Part shown: in pieces, positions 6,809 through 13,072 of the stretch
Position numbering within the stretch: position 1 is the first letter of the stretch
How the letters are laid out: every line of letters starts with the position of its first letter
DNA from: DATBLE01 sp050258035
GTDB lineage: Bacteria; Actinomycetota; Thermoleophilia; Gaiellales; Gaiellaceae
Reading direction: 5' to 3'
Length of the DNA stretch: 13,188 bases
NCBI GenBank assembly: GCA_050258035.1
Contig: JBLMYA010000069.1
Location: 1 to 13,188, forward strand
Made by a program: the position numbers and the translations under genes
The notes under the pieces: model-generated
The model's database searches: none
Seen by the model: only the letters and a program-made list of their open reading frames with translations
Told to the model about the DNA's origin: nothing

Positions 6809-6814
6809 AGCGTA
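6809..6814 (-). promoter_or_regulatory. Candidate -10 box of the dgt-dnaG block
   Basis: The minus strand reads GACTACGCTGGGACGTGATG: TACGCT, then 5 bases to GTG 6803 or 8 bases to ATG 6800. It fits the TANNNT leaderless pattern, although GGGA at 6808-6805 could also act as a weak ribosome site for the ATG if transcription begins earlier. No clear -35 hexamer is seen. Confidence 0.5.
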
Positions 6815-6845
6815 GTCCCTGGGGCGGCGCGAACCACGCGAACGA

Positions 6846-6872
6846 GGGAGGGGCCGCGGTGCGGCCCCTCCC
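6846..6872 (-). terminator. Perfect 12-bp hairpin after the Calx-beta gene
   Basis: GGGAGGGGCCGC, three-base loop, GCGGCCCCTCCC: 12 consecutive pairs, starting 38 bases past the stop of the Calx-beta gene and ahead of the dgt promoter region. It has no T tract on either strand. Its position between two same-strand units argues for a GC-type terminator that isolates the dgt block from upstream transcription. Confidence 0.65.
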
Positions 6873-6909
6873 ATCGGTCCGGCTCGAAGAGCGGCCGAGC
6901 TGGTTCCCG

Positions 6910-8061
6910 TCACCCGGTCCGAGTGGCAGTCCAGGTCTGGTCCCCGGTGATGCAGTCGATCTGGTAAACGTCCAGATTGAAGCTGAGCTTCTCGTTGAAG
7001 GTCCCGGAGGCCGTGTTGTTCGTGAACTGGCCGGCCACGGTGAGGACGTCCGACGTGATCGGGTACCCGGCGATGGTTCCTCCCGTGAAGTTCACGGTCG
7101 CCGAGAAGCTTCCGTTCATGGCGACCGGGATCGTCCCCGTCAGGTGGATGTTGCCGCCGGCCAGGTGGGCGATGGTCTGCCCCGCATACGAGCATTGCAT
7201 GTTGACCTGGCCGCTCGTCAGGTTGGTCAGCCCCCGACCGTCGGGGGTGACGTCGAAGGCCCAGGCCTCGTTCTGCGAGTTCGTGCCCGCGTAATGGCCG
7301 GGCTGCGCGACTGGGTCGTCGTTCTGGATCGTGCCGGTCGCGGAGCCGGTTCCGATCGTGGCATTGACCGGATTCGACAGGGCGACGGTGAACGTCTCGT
7401 CGGGCTCGTAGGCCGTGTCGCCGACGACCGTCACCGTGATCGTCTTGCTCGTCTCGCCGGGCGCGAACTTGACGGTTCCGGTCGCGGACGTGAAGTCGGC
7501 GGGCGCGGTCGCCGACCCGTTGCTGGTCGCATACGAGACCGAGACCGGCAGCGGCGTCGAGGCCGAGAGCGCGACCGGGAAGGACAGCGTCGTGGTTCCG
7601 TTTCCTTCCGGAGCCGACGCGCCGTTGATCGCCACGGACGGCTTCGGCAGTGCAGGCACGGGGTAGGCGACCGTCCTGGTCGCCGACTGACCGCCCGATC
7701 TGATCGTCACGGTCACGCGCAGCGCCTTGCCGCTCGCGATCGCCGGGACGACGAGCGACACACGGGCGGTTCCGCCCTTGAACGATTGCTTGTGGGCGAT
7801 CGCCTTTCCGCCTGCCGAGGTGGTGCTCGCCATCAGGCCGGTGGTCAACACCCTGTGGGTGGTGCTACTCGTGACCTTGAACGAGACCGTGAACGGCTTG
7901 GCGGCCTGCGGCTTCGCAGGAACCGCGGTCGGAGCGCCGATCACCGGCTTCGCAGGGGGTGCAGCCGGCGTCATCCTGCCGGCCGATGCAGTCGCTGCGA
8001 CTGCAACGCCGGCGAGAGCCAACGTCGCGACCCCGAGCAACGTGCGCTTTGGAGGAATCAT
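6910..8061 (-). CDS. Secreted three-domain beta protein with Calx-beta repeat
   Basis: The 383-residue protein starts with a signal peptide (KR at 5-6, hydrophobic core 8-22, probable cut near ATASA-G at 24-28). Then come three beta domains. Residues 40-135 form an Ig-like module (PFTVSFKVTSS, FKGGTARVSLVVP, LRVTVTI) of a type I recognise from Thermoleophilia secreted proteins. Residues 140-250 form a Calx-beta domain (PSVAINGASAPEGNGTTTLS, the YATSNGSATAPADF signature, then GDTAYEPDETFTVALSNP and IQNDDP), which normally binds Ca2+ through the acidic loops. Residues 255-383 form a third beta module starting GHYAGTNSQNEAWAFDV, with Cys290 and Cys370 available for a disulfide. No anchor or sortase signal is visible, so it should be released or surface-associated. 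It lies 30 bases behind the metalloprotease gene and is probably cotranscribed. The ATG start is followed by lysine and arginine codons typical of a signal peptide. Confidence 0.75.
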   Translation of the reverse strand: MIPPKRTLLGVATLALAGVAVAATASAGRMTPAAPPAKPVIGAPTAVPAKPQAAKPFTVSFKVTSSTTHRVLTTGLMASTTSAGGKAIAHKQSFKGGTARVSLVVPAIASGKALRVTVTIRSGGQSATRTVAYPVPALPKPSVAINGASAPEGNGTTTLSFPVALSASTPLPVSVSYATSNGSATAPADFTSATGTVKFAPGETSKTITVTVVGDTAYEPDETFTVALSNPVNATIGTGSATGTIQNDDPVAQPGHYAGTNSQNEAWAFDVTPDGRGLTNLTSGQVNMQCSYAGQTIAHLAGGNIHLTGTIPVAMNGSFSATVNFTGGTIAGYPITSDVLTVAGQFTNNTASGTFNEKLSFNLDVYQIDCITGDQTWTATRTG

Positions 8062-8091
8062 CGTCCTATCCGCCTTTCTCGAGGAGTTTGG

Positions 8092-9486
8092 TCATGGCGC
8101 GCTGATCGCCACGTGGAACGTGCCCGGCTGCGTGGCCGCGACCCGGAGCCGTACCGACCGGTGACCGCAGATCGAGAACGAGACCGAGTCCGCGGTCGCG
8201 CCGACGAGATCCTGGCCGCTCGCCGGGTCGATGAGCTCCAGGGTGGTGTTCGCGGTGCCGGTGGCAGCCGCGAGGAAGCTGCCGTCGAGGAGAGTCGTGA
8301 TCGACTTCTCCCGGGGAGGCAAGGCCGTGGCCCGGTTCGCCGCCGCCCCGACCGTGAACGAGCCTCCGAGCAGGGGATGGGCGTCGGATCGGTACCGATA
8401 CGTGCCGGCTTTGAGGACCAGCCGCCAGAGGACACGACCCCGAGCCGCGACGCTCGTCCTACGATCGAGCCCTGCGCCTCCGAGCAGGTGGAAGTTGTCC
8501 TTCGTCGAGAGATCGCGCACGGCGATCGCGAACGTCCCCGTCCCCAGCGCCCTCACCGGTGCGCCTGCGGCCGTCTTCAGCGAGATCGCTGCTCCCGGCC
8601 CGACGGCGGCGTTCAGGTTCACGACCGGGGCGGCGAACTGGCCGTCCCAGCTCGTCGATTCCGGCACCATCCACGGCTGTTGCACGTCGCTCAGCGCCGA
8701 GGCGAGGGACTCGGGCGTCGGCGTGAAGCTCGGGTCGACGAGCAGCGGGAAGTTGGCCCACGTCCCCCCTCGCTGAAGGTTCAGGAAGCGGTACGCCTCC
8801 GCGAACGCCTCGCCCGTGTTGAGCGTGTAGTGGTCGCCCTCGTCGCCGGGAAAGGCGGTCCCGGCCGCGACCCGGGTGCAGACGCCGACCAGGGTCGCCC
8901 AGCGCTTGGGGCCCCAGTCGTTCGCGTCCCAGGGGTCGTTGCGGCGGTTGGCCGCGATGTGATGGCCGTACTCGTGCGCGCCGATGTCTGCATCGGCACC
9001 CACGCCTGCGTCGCCCGGGAACACCAGAATCTGTCTCGACGGGCTGTAGCAGCCCGCTGCCTCGGGCCCGCACAGCTGCTGGACCTCCTCGAGCGGCGCC
9101 TGATAGATCGTGACCCTCGAGAGCTCGGGCCCGTGGTACAGCCACGCGAAGAAGTTCGCCCAGCTCAGCCGGATCGACTCGTCCTGGTTGAAGCGGTCGG
9201 ACACGTAGATCGTCACCGTCTCGCCGGTGCTCGTGACGACCGGACCACCCCACCAGGCGCCTCGGCCGATGCGACCGGCGGTGGTCGGGCGCAGGGTCCT
9301 TTCGAGCAGGGCCGATCGTGCGAACGGCCCCGGCGAAGCAGCCGACCAGGTGCCCGGGGACGGGGCGGGATCGAGCGTCGCCCCGGGTGTTGCCGCAGGC
9401 GCAGTGGAGACTCCAGCCCCGGCGAACACGAGACCGACGACCACGGCGAGCCGGAACCGTCCGATTCCGGTCGAGCGACTGCTCAC
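8092..9486 (-). CDS. Secreted zinc-metalloprotease-like protein with degenerate cupredoxin domain
   Basis: The 464-residue protein has a signal peptide (hydrophobic core 13-27, cut near 30-33). The catalytic-like region spans about 80-240: GAHEYGHHIAANRR (169-182) supplies the HExxH zinc motif (His171, Glu172, His175), and NTGEAFAEAYRFLN (223-236) offers Glu226 or Glu230 as third ligand, as in gluzincin-type enzymes. Cys139 and Cys146 may form a disulfide. Residues about 294-380 match a plastocyanin-like domain common in Thermoleophilia (usual form PHNFHL...CDPH...M.GSF), but the ligand positions read Asp330, Ser367 and Leu, with only His370 kept, so copper binding is unlikely. A final beta domain (385-464) resembles jelly-roll or PPC-type C-termini. 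GTG 9486 is chosen because GGGAGGAA stands 5-6 bases upstream. Substrate unknown. The peptidase family is not one I can name. Confidence 0.75.
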   Translation of the reverse strand: MSSRSTGIGRFRLAVVVGLVFAGAGVSTAPAATPGATLDPAPSPGTWSAASPGPFARSALLERTLRPTTAGRIGRGAWWGGPVVTSTGETVTIYVSDRFNQDESIRLSWANFFAWLYHGPELSRVTIYQAPLEEVQQLCGPEAAGCYSPSRQILVFPGDAGVGADADIGAHEYGHHIAANRRNDPWDANDWGPKRWATLVGVCTRVAAGTAFPGDEGDHYTLNTGEAFAEAYRFLNLQRGGTWANFPLLVDPSFTPTPESLASALSDVQQPWMVPESTSWDGQFAAPVVNLNAAVGPGAAISLKTAAGAPVRALGTGTFAIAVRDLSTKDNFHLLGGAGLDRRTSVAARGRVLWRLVLKAGTYRYRSDAHPLLGGSFTVGAAANRATALPPREKSITTLLDGSFLAAATGTANTTLELIDPASGQDLVGATADSVSFSICGHRSVRLRVAATQPGTFHVAISAP

Positions 9487-9653
9487 GCGTTCCTCCCTGA
9501 GCCTGCCGAAGTAGAGCCCAACGGCAATTGCAGGTCATGAGCGGAACCGACCAGCCCATTCGGGCGACGCGGCATGGCGCAGACGACGAGACCCCGATAA
9601 CGCCTTGATGACGCCGAGTGACCGTGGGCGAGCCCCTCCGGCGTGGCGCCACT

Positions 9654-10406
9654 TCAGATGATGATCGGCACCGTGCCGCCGTCCGCGCTCCACGCGGCAC
9701 CGGTCACGTAGGACGCCCGTTCGGAGCAGAGGAACACGATCACGGCGGCGATCTCCTCCGGACGGGCGAGCCTGCCGAGGGGCCGGCCGGCGCCGACCTT
9801 CGCGAGCACCTCGTCGCGGTCGCCTCCCTGCTGGTCGGCAAGGCCGCCCTCGCCGAGCCAGGCATCGGTGGCGGTCGGCCCGGGGGTGACGGCGTTGCAG
9901 CGGATGCCGTCCTTCGCGTACAGGTCGGCGACCAGCCTCGACAGGGAGAGCATCGCCGCCTTCGTCACCGAGTAGTGGGGCATGCCCGTCGACGGCCGCT
10001 TCGCTGCCGTCGAGGACACGTTCACGATCGCCCCGCGTCCGCGTTCGCGCATCGCCGGAAGCGCGGCCCGGATCGCGCGGACGTGGCTCATCAGGTTGAG
10101 CTGCCAGTACGCATCCCACTCCTCGTCGGGCACCTCCTCGAAGCGGGCCTGACGGGCGGCGCCGACGTTGTTGACGAGGCAGTCGATGCCGCCGAGCTCG
10201 AGGGCGGACCTCACCACCCGCTCGGGCTCGCCGGGAACGGACAGGTCGACGCCGACGTGCAGCGCCTCGCCGACTCCGGGTGCCTCCCCGCGCCCAGAGG
10301 TGACGACCCGGCCGCCCTCCTCCGTGAGCAGCCGAGCGACTTCGAGCCCGATGCCCGCGGTGGAGCCGGTGACGACGCAGACGCGATCGCGCAGGCCGAG
10401 ATCCAT
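9654..10406 (-). CDS. SDR-family NAD(P)-dependent oxidoreductase
   Basis: The 250-residue protein is a classical short-chain dehydrogenase/reductase. The Rossmann glycine motif is TGSTAGIG (13-20), followed by VDLS (53-56), the NNVG adenine-ring motif (79-82), Asn104, the catalytic Ser in VNVSS (128-132), YSVTK with Tyr145 and Lys149, and PGPTATD (175-181). The C-terminal GRLARPEEIAAVIVFLCSE and TGAAWSADGG are standard for the 3-oxoacyl-ACP-reductase/FabG-like subgroup. The sequence does not allow a substrate to be assigned. Arg39 after strand 2 (TSGRG) favours NADP(H) slightly. The ATG 10406 has no Shine-Dalgarno sequence but has a TACGCT box 8 bases upstream. The gene diverges from the phosphatase gene, with 21 bases between the two start codons. 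167 bases separate its stop from the metalloprotease, which has its own ribosome site. Confidence 0.92.
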   Translation of the reverse strand: MDLGLRDRVCVVTGSTAGIGLEVARLLTEEGGRVVTSGRGEAPGVGEALHVGVDLSVPGEPERVVRSALELGGIDCLVNNVGAARQARFEEVPDEEWDAYWQLNLMSHVRAIRAALPAMRERGRGAIVNVSSTAAKRPSTGMPHYSVTKAAMLSLSRLVADLYAKDGIRCNAVTPGPTATDAWLGEGGLADQQGGDRDEVLAKVGAGRPLGRLARPEEIAAVIVFLCSERASYVTGAAWSADGGTVPIII

Positions 10407-10427
10407 GGGGCGCTAGCGTATCCGGCG
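10407..10427. promoter_or_regulatory. Divergent leaderless promoter with overlapping -10 boxes
   Basis: Only 21 bases separate the ATG codons of the SDR gene (minus) and phosphatase gene (plus). TAGCGT at 10414-10419 stands 8 bases before the plus-strand ATG. TACGCT on the minus strand (10420-10415) stands 8 bases before the minus-strand ATG. The two boxes overlap by five bases around the palindrome CGCTAGCG (10411-10418). Neither gene has a visible ribosome site, so both transcripts would be leaderless and could not be initiated at the same moment. Confidence 0.5.
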
Positions 10428-10967
10428 ATGACCACCATCCTGCTCGCACGGCACGGCGAAACCGACTGGAACCTCGAACACCGATGGCAGGGACAGTCCG
10501 ACACCCCCTTGAACGACACCGGCCGCGCCCAGGCCCGTGCCCTGGCGGGCGTACTCGCCGGGGAGCCGATCGACGCCGTCTACTCCAGCGACCTGATCCG
10601 GGCGCACGAGACGGCACGCCTGGTCGCCGAGCCGCGCGGTCTCGCCGTGACCGCGATCCGCGATCTGCGGGAGCGTTCCTTCGGCTCGGTGGAAGGGATG
10701 ACGACCGACGAGATCCAGGCGCGGTATCCCGGGATCGAGCTCCCGTGGAGCGACGGCGAGACCCGCGAAGCGATGGCCGAGCGCGTCCTCGGAGCACTCC
10801 GGCGGATTGCCGACACCCATCCGGACGCCCACGTCCTCGTCGTCTCCCACGGAGGGCCGCTGAGGGCTGTGGTGACGCACTGCGGCATCGACGGCGTCGC
10901 CCGGATCGAGAATTGCCATGTGATCCGGGTCGAGCTCCGGGACGGCATCCTCCGTAGAGCAGACTGA
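10428..10967 (+). CDS. Histidine phosphatase family protein
   Basis: The 179-residue protein belongs to the phosphoglycerate-mutase-like histidine phosphatases. LARHGETDWN (6-15) contains the RHG motif with nucleophile His9, QGQSDTPLNDTG (21-32) and the YSSDLIRAHETA helix (52-63) follow, LRERSFGSVEG (80-90) carries the probable proton donor Glu82, and VVSHGGPLRA (138-147) supplies the second catalytic His141. The length and 'ERSFG..EG' motif fit the small phosphatase group (CobC/GpmB/phosphoserine-phosphatase-like), not true glycolytic phosphoglycerate mutase. The substrate cannot be inferred. Start ATG 10428 is the first in frame that gives the canonical TTILLARHGET opening. Longer upstream frames run antisense through the SDR gene. 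It probably has a leaderless transcript shared with no other gene. Confidence 0.93.
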   Translation: MTTILLARHGETDWNLEHRWQGQSDTPLNDTGRAQARALAGVLAGEPIDAVYSSDLIRAHETARLVAEPRGLAVTAIRDLRERSFGSVEGMTTDEIQARYPGIELPWSDGETREAMAERVLGALRRIADTHPDAHVLVVSHGGPLRAVVTHCGIDGVARIENCHVIRVELRDGILRRAD

Positions 10968-11063
10968 CCGCGGTCCGCACGACGGCCGCCCGTGGTCAAT
11001 TTGGGTCTTTCGCCACGAGGACGCGCGAGCGACAGTCCGAGTTTCTCGACGAAAGGCGGCGAC

Positions 11064-11189
11064 ATGGCTCTCTGGGCTTGGATTCTTCTCGTCGGCGGTC
11101 TGGTCGGCATGTTCGGTGCTGCGCTGATCGTCGCGGCGATCTGGGAGTTCGTTCACCTGCCCGTCCGCAGGTGGGAACCACTGCCGTAA
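11064..11189 (+). CDS. 41-residue single-pass membrane peptide
   Basis: The small product has one hydrophobic helix (about 4-28: WAWILLVGGLVGMFGAALIV) and a short polar tail ending VHLPVRRWEPLP. The helix contains GG and GxxxG-like spacings (GGLVG, GMFGA), which favour helix packing. The ATG at 11064 follows AAAGG with about 7 bases spacing. An ATG at 10992 in the same frame would add 24 polar residues and has no ribosome site. The positively charged C-terminus suggests N-out, C-in. I do not recognise a family. Spacing from the phosphatase stop is 96 bases, so it could be cotranscribed or independent. Confidence 0.55.
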   Translation: MALWAWILLVGGLVGMFGAALIVAAIWEFVHLPVRRWEPLP

Positions 11190-11481
11190 GAGCCGGCGCC
11201 GGGATCGTCTTGTCGGAGGGGCCGGCCGCCACCTGGCTTCGACGGCCAGTTTGGACGGTAGCCGGGCTCAACGTGGCCAAGTGCAGGTGCGGGCGATGCC
11301 CGGAGCCGAGTCGGAGACACCTGGAAGGAGTATTTCTGTCGACGTGCGGTCGGCCGCCGAGAGCGCCGGACTCGGGTGCATGTGAGCTCGCCGACGCCGG
11401 CTATTCGTGGGCGCAGCGGGCCGCGAGGTCGGGGTGACCAGGACGACGGTCGGGACGTGGGTGAGGAGGCGGCAACTCTGC
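11190..11481. other. Gene-poor stretch with a possible helix-turn-helix remnant
   Basis: About 330 bases separate the membrane peptide from the 70-residue gene. Most of it shows no coding signal. In the plus frame from 11386 (stop at 11383-11385) the translation reads AGLFVGAAGREVGVTRTTVGTWVRRR, which looks like the DNA-binding part of a transposase or resolvase-type helix-turn-helix (compare the general pattern A.ELGVSRTTV..W.RR). It has no start, no upstream domain, and runs straight into the promoter and start of the next gene, so if real it is a dead fragment. Confidence 0.35.
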
Positions 11482-11511
11482 CTGACGCCAGGACCACGGC
11501 AGGCATACACT
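11482..11511 (+). promoter_or_regulatory. Candidate -35/-10 promoter of the 70-residue gene
   Basis: CTGACG (11482-11487, four of six matches to TTGACA), an 18-base spacer, then TACACT (11506-11511). Six bases later comes the GTG start at 11518. This is the best-formed promoter in the window and predicts a leaderless mRNA. Confidence 0.55.
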
Positions 11512-11517
11512 CGGCCC

Positions 11518-11730
11518 GTGGCGCTCGATATCGAGGTCCAGAGACTTCTGATCGGCGACGTTGTCCTGGTTGATCTCCCCGACCACGACACGAAGGTCGA
11601 GGCGGAGGTGGTGCGTCCGATCGATCGGACCGAACGCACCGTGCTCGCCACATTGCGTGTCGTGGGTCGGGACGACTTCGTCAAGGAGTGGCCGCTCGGC
11701 GAACTGGTTACGGTCGTTCGCGGTCCTTAG
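11518..11730 (+). CDS. Small beta-barrel-like protein of unknown function
   Basis: From GTG 11518 the product has 70 residues: MALDIEVQRLLIGDVVLVDL, then alternating strands KVEAEVVRPI, TVLATLRVVG, DFVKEWPLGELVTVVRGP. The pattern of short strands, the central charged turn (DRTER at 36-40) and the final VTVVRGP resemble small SH3-like or KOW-like barrels found as stand-alone proteins in actinobacteria. No function can be given. The start is chosen because TACACT lies 6 bases upstream and the residues before it (from 11407) look like an unrelated helix-turn-helix remnant. It is followed by 123 bases and another small beta protein with the same kind of start. Confidence 0.6.
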   Translation: MALDIEVQRLLIGDVVLVDLPDHDTKVEAEVVRPIDRTERTVLATLRVVGRDDFVKEWPLGELVTVVRGP

Positions 11731-11840
11731 CGACGCAGGGGCGGCTTCGACCTGCTGCGGTTGCCCGAGATGGCGACGATCCCGGTACGACATGGGGGCA
11801 GGTACGGCAGGGACGTCTCTCTTGGTTGACACGAAACGGC

Positions 11841-11846
11841 TACGCT
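11841..11846 (+). promoter_or_regulatory. Candidate -10 box for leaderless Sm-like gene
   Basis: TACGCT, then seven bases (GCGACGC), then the GTG at 11854. A perfect TTGACA occurs at 11826-11831, but only 9 bases upstream of the box, too close to act with it as a -35 element. Confidence 0.55.
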
Positions 11847-11853
11847 GCGACGC

Positions 11854-12102
11854 GTGGAGGACTACACGAGCAAGTACAAGGGCGAGCAGGTCGAGGTCGC
11901 GCTGATGAACGGCGACTACCAGGACGGCGTGCTCACCTCGTACTGCGCAGTCGACGACGTCGCGCACGTCGAGCTCAACGGACACATCCTGATCCCGCTG
12001 CAGAACGTGGCCTCTCTCCACTGCTCGAGCCGTTGCGACGCGCCGGAGCCGGACTGGCCGCCGCGCGGGCTCGCCGAGGACGAGCGCGACGACGAAAGCT
12101 AG
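11854..12102 (+). CDS. 82-residue protein with Sm/LSm-like pattern
   Basis: The protein has a short helix (MEDYTSKY) followed by KGEQVEVALMNGDYQDGVLT (9-28), a loop (CAVDDVAHVELNG, 31-43) and HILIPLQNVASLH (44-56). This order mirrors the Sm1 motif (V.V.L.NG....G.L) and Sm2 motif (a hydrophobic strand, then NV and a final strand) of the Sm fold. The normal IRG of Sm2 is not present (it reads IPLQN), so the resemblance may be to a generic small beta barrel. Cys57, Cys61 and an acidic tail (65-82) follow. Function unknown; RNA binding is conjecture. The GTG start has no ribosome site but a TACGCT box 7 bases upstream. The M48 protease gene begins 3 bases after its TAG and in the same frame, so the two are almost certainly cotranscribed. 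Confidence 0.65.
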   Translation: MEDYTSKYKGEQVEVALMNGDYQDGVLTSYCAVDDVAHVELNGHILIPLQNVASLHCSSRCDAPEPDWPPRGLAEDERDDES

Positions 12103-12105
12103 GCG

Positions 12106-12948
12106 TTGCGAGCCGCCTGGCCGGCGATCCGCAACGTCCTGAAGGCCTGGGCGCTCCTGCTCGGCCTGGTGGCGGCGCTCGGGGCGCTCGGCTGGTGGAT
12201 CGAAGGCCTGCGTGTCGCGCTGGTCTTCGGCTTCGGCGGTCTGCTCGTCGGCTTCGGCTCGTACTGGTACTCCGATCGGATCGTGCTGGGGATGGTGGGC
12301 GCGCGCGAGCTGACGTCCGGAGAGGCTCCGCCCCTCCAGACGATCGTCGAGCAGCTCTCCTTGCGCGCGCGGGTCATGAAGCCGCGGCTGTACGTGATCC
12401 CCGACAGCTTCCCGCGCGCGCTCTCGGTCGGCCGCAGCCCTGGAAGCTCCTCGATCGCGGTCAGCACCGGACTGCTCGGAGCGCCGTCCCCCGCCGAGCT
12501 CGAAGGGATCGTCGCACACGAGATCGCGCACATCCGCAACCGGGACGTGCTCGTCCAGACAACGGTGGTCGTGCTCGCCGGCTCGCTCGTCGAGTTCTCT
12601 CGGATCGGGGGCTGGCTGTCACGCGCGCTCCTCTACGTGCTCGGCCCGATCGCGGCGTCGTTCACGCATCTGTTGCTCTCGCCGGGGCGCGAGTTCGAGG
12701 CCGACCGGCTGGCCGCCGAGCTCTGCGAGTCGCCGCACGGGCTCGCGGACGCGCTGATCGGCCTCGACCAGGCGAGCGAGCTGGTCGAGTTCAGTGCCAG
12801 CCCGGCAACGGAGCCTCTGTACACGGTCAATCCGTTCGCCGAGGAAGGGCTGGCGAAGCTGTTCGTGACCCATCCGCCGGTCGGAGAGCGGGTTCGTCGG
12901 CTCCGCGACCTCGACCCGGGTTGGCGCGAGAAGCTGCGCGCAGCCTAG
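12106..12948 (+). CDS. M48-family membrane metalloprotease (HtpX-like)
   Basis: The 280-residue protein has two N-terminal membrane segments (about 13-31 and 36-54), the zinc-binding VAHEIAHIRNRD (136-147) with His138, Glu139 and His142, two more hydrophobic stretches (149-165 and 170-191), and EFEADRLAAEL (196-206) with the third ligand Glu198 and Asp200. The THPPVGERVRRL ending (253-264 region) is typical of HtpX/M48B proteins. Such proteases sit in the inner membrane with the active site in the cytoplasm and remove damaged membrane proteins. The TTG at 12106 is the first possible start in frame, since the preceding codons are the neighbour's TAG and GCG. Translation is probably coupled to the Sm-like gene. 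Family assignment is secure; the symbol htpX is not certain. Confidence 0.88.
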   Translation: MRAAWPAIRNVLKAWALLLGLVAALGALGWWIEGLRVALVFGFGGLLVGFGSYWYSDRIVLGMVGARELTSGEAPPLQTIVEQLSLRARVMKPRLYVIPDSFPRALSVGRSPGSSSIAVSTGLLGAPSPAELEGIVAHEIAHIRNRDVLVQTTVVVLAGSLVEFSRIGGWLSRALLYVLGPIAASFTHLLLSPGREFEADRLAAELCESPHGLADALIGLDQASELVEFSASPATEPLYTVNPFAEEGLAKLFVTHPPVGERVRRLRDLDPGWREKLRAA

Positions 12949-13037
12949 GCGAGCCCGGAGCGGATCGCCTCGGCGGTGAGGAGCCATGGCAATAGGAGGC
13001 TCCCGTCGCGAAGCTCCGCGATCCGATCCCAGAACGA

Positions 13038-13064
13038 CGAAAGGCCGCTCACGGCGGCCTTTCG
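13038..13064 (-). terminator. rRNA operon terminator
   Basis: CGAAAGGCCGC, five-base loop, GCGGCCTTTCG: an 11-pair stem. On the minus strand it begins 9 bases after the 5S 3' end and is followed by a T-rich stretch (TTTCGTCGTTCT including the stem end). On the plus strand it would also face transcripts leaving the M48 gene 90 bases upstream, so it may be bidirectional. Confidence 0.8.
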
Positions 13065-13072
13065 CAAGATAA

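Noticed and set aside
6859..9540. A very long plus-strand open frame (893 codons) opposite the two secreted proteins
   Set aside because: It is the antisense shadow of high-GC genes: Arg/Gly/Asp-rich with no motifs, while the minus strand gives signal peptides and clear domains.
9643..9652. Palindrome GTGGCGCCAC just after the SDR stop
   Set aside because: It has no loop and cannot form a stable terminator hairpin as it stands.
10966..10975. Palindrome GACCGCGGTC after the phosphatase stop
   Set aside because: It has no loop and no flanking T-rich sequence; a chance palindrome in GC-rich DNA is more likely than a terminator or operator.
11826..11831. Perfect TTGACA as a -35 element
   Set aside because: It is only 9 bases before the TACGCT box, and no -10-like hexamer stands at the proper 16-18 base distance.
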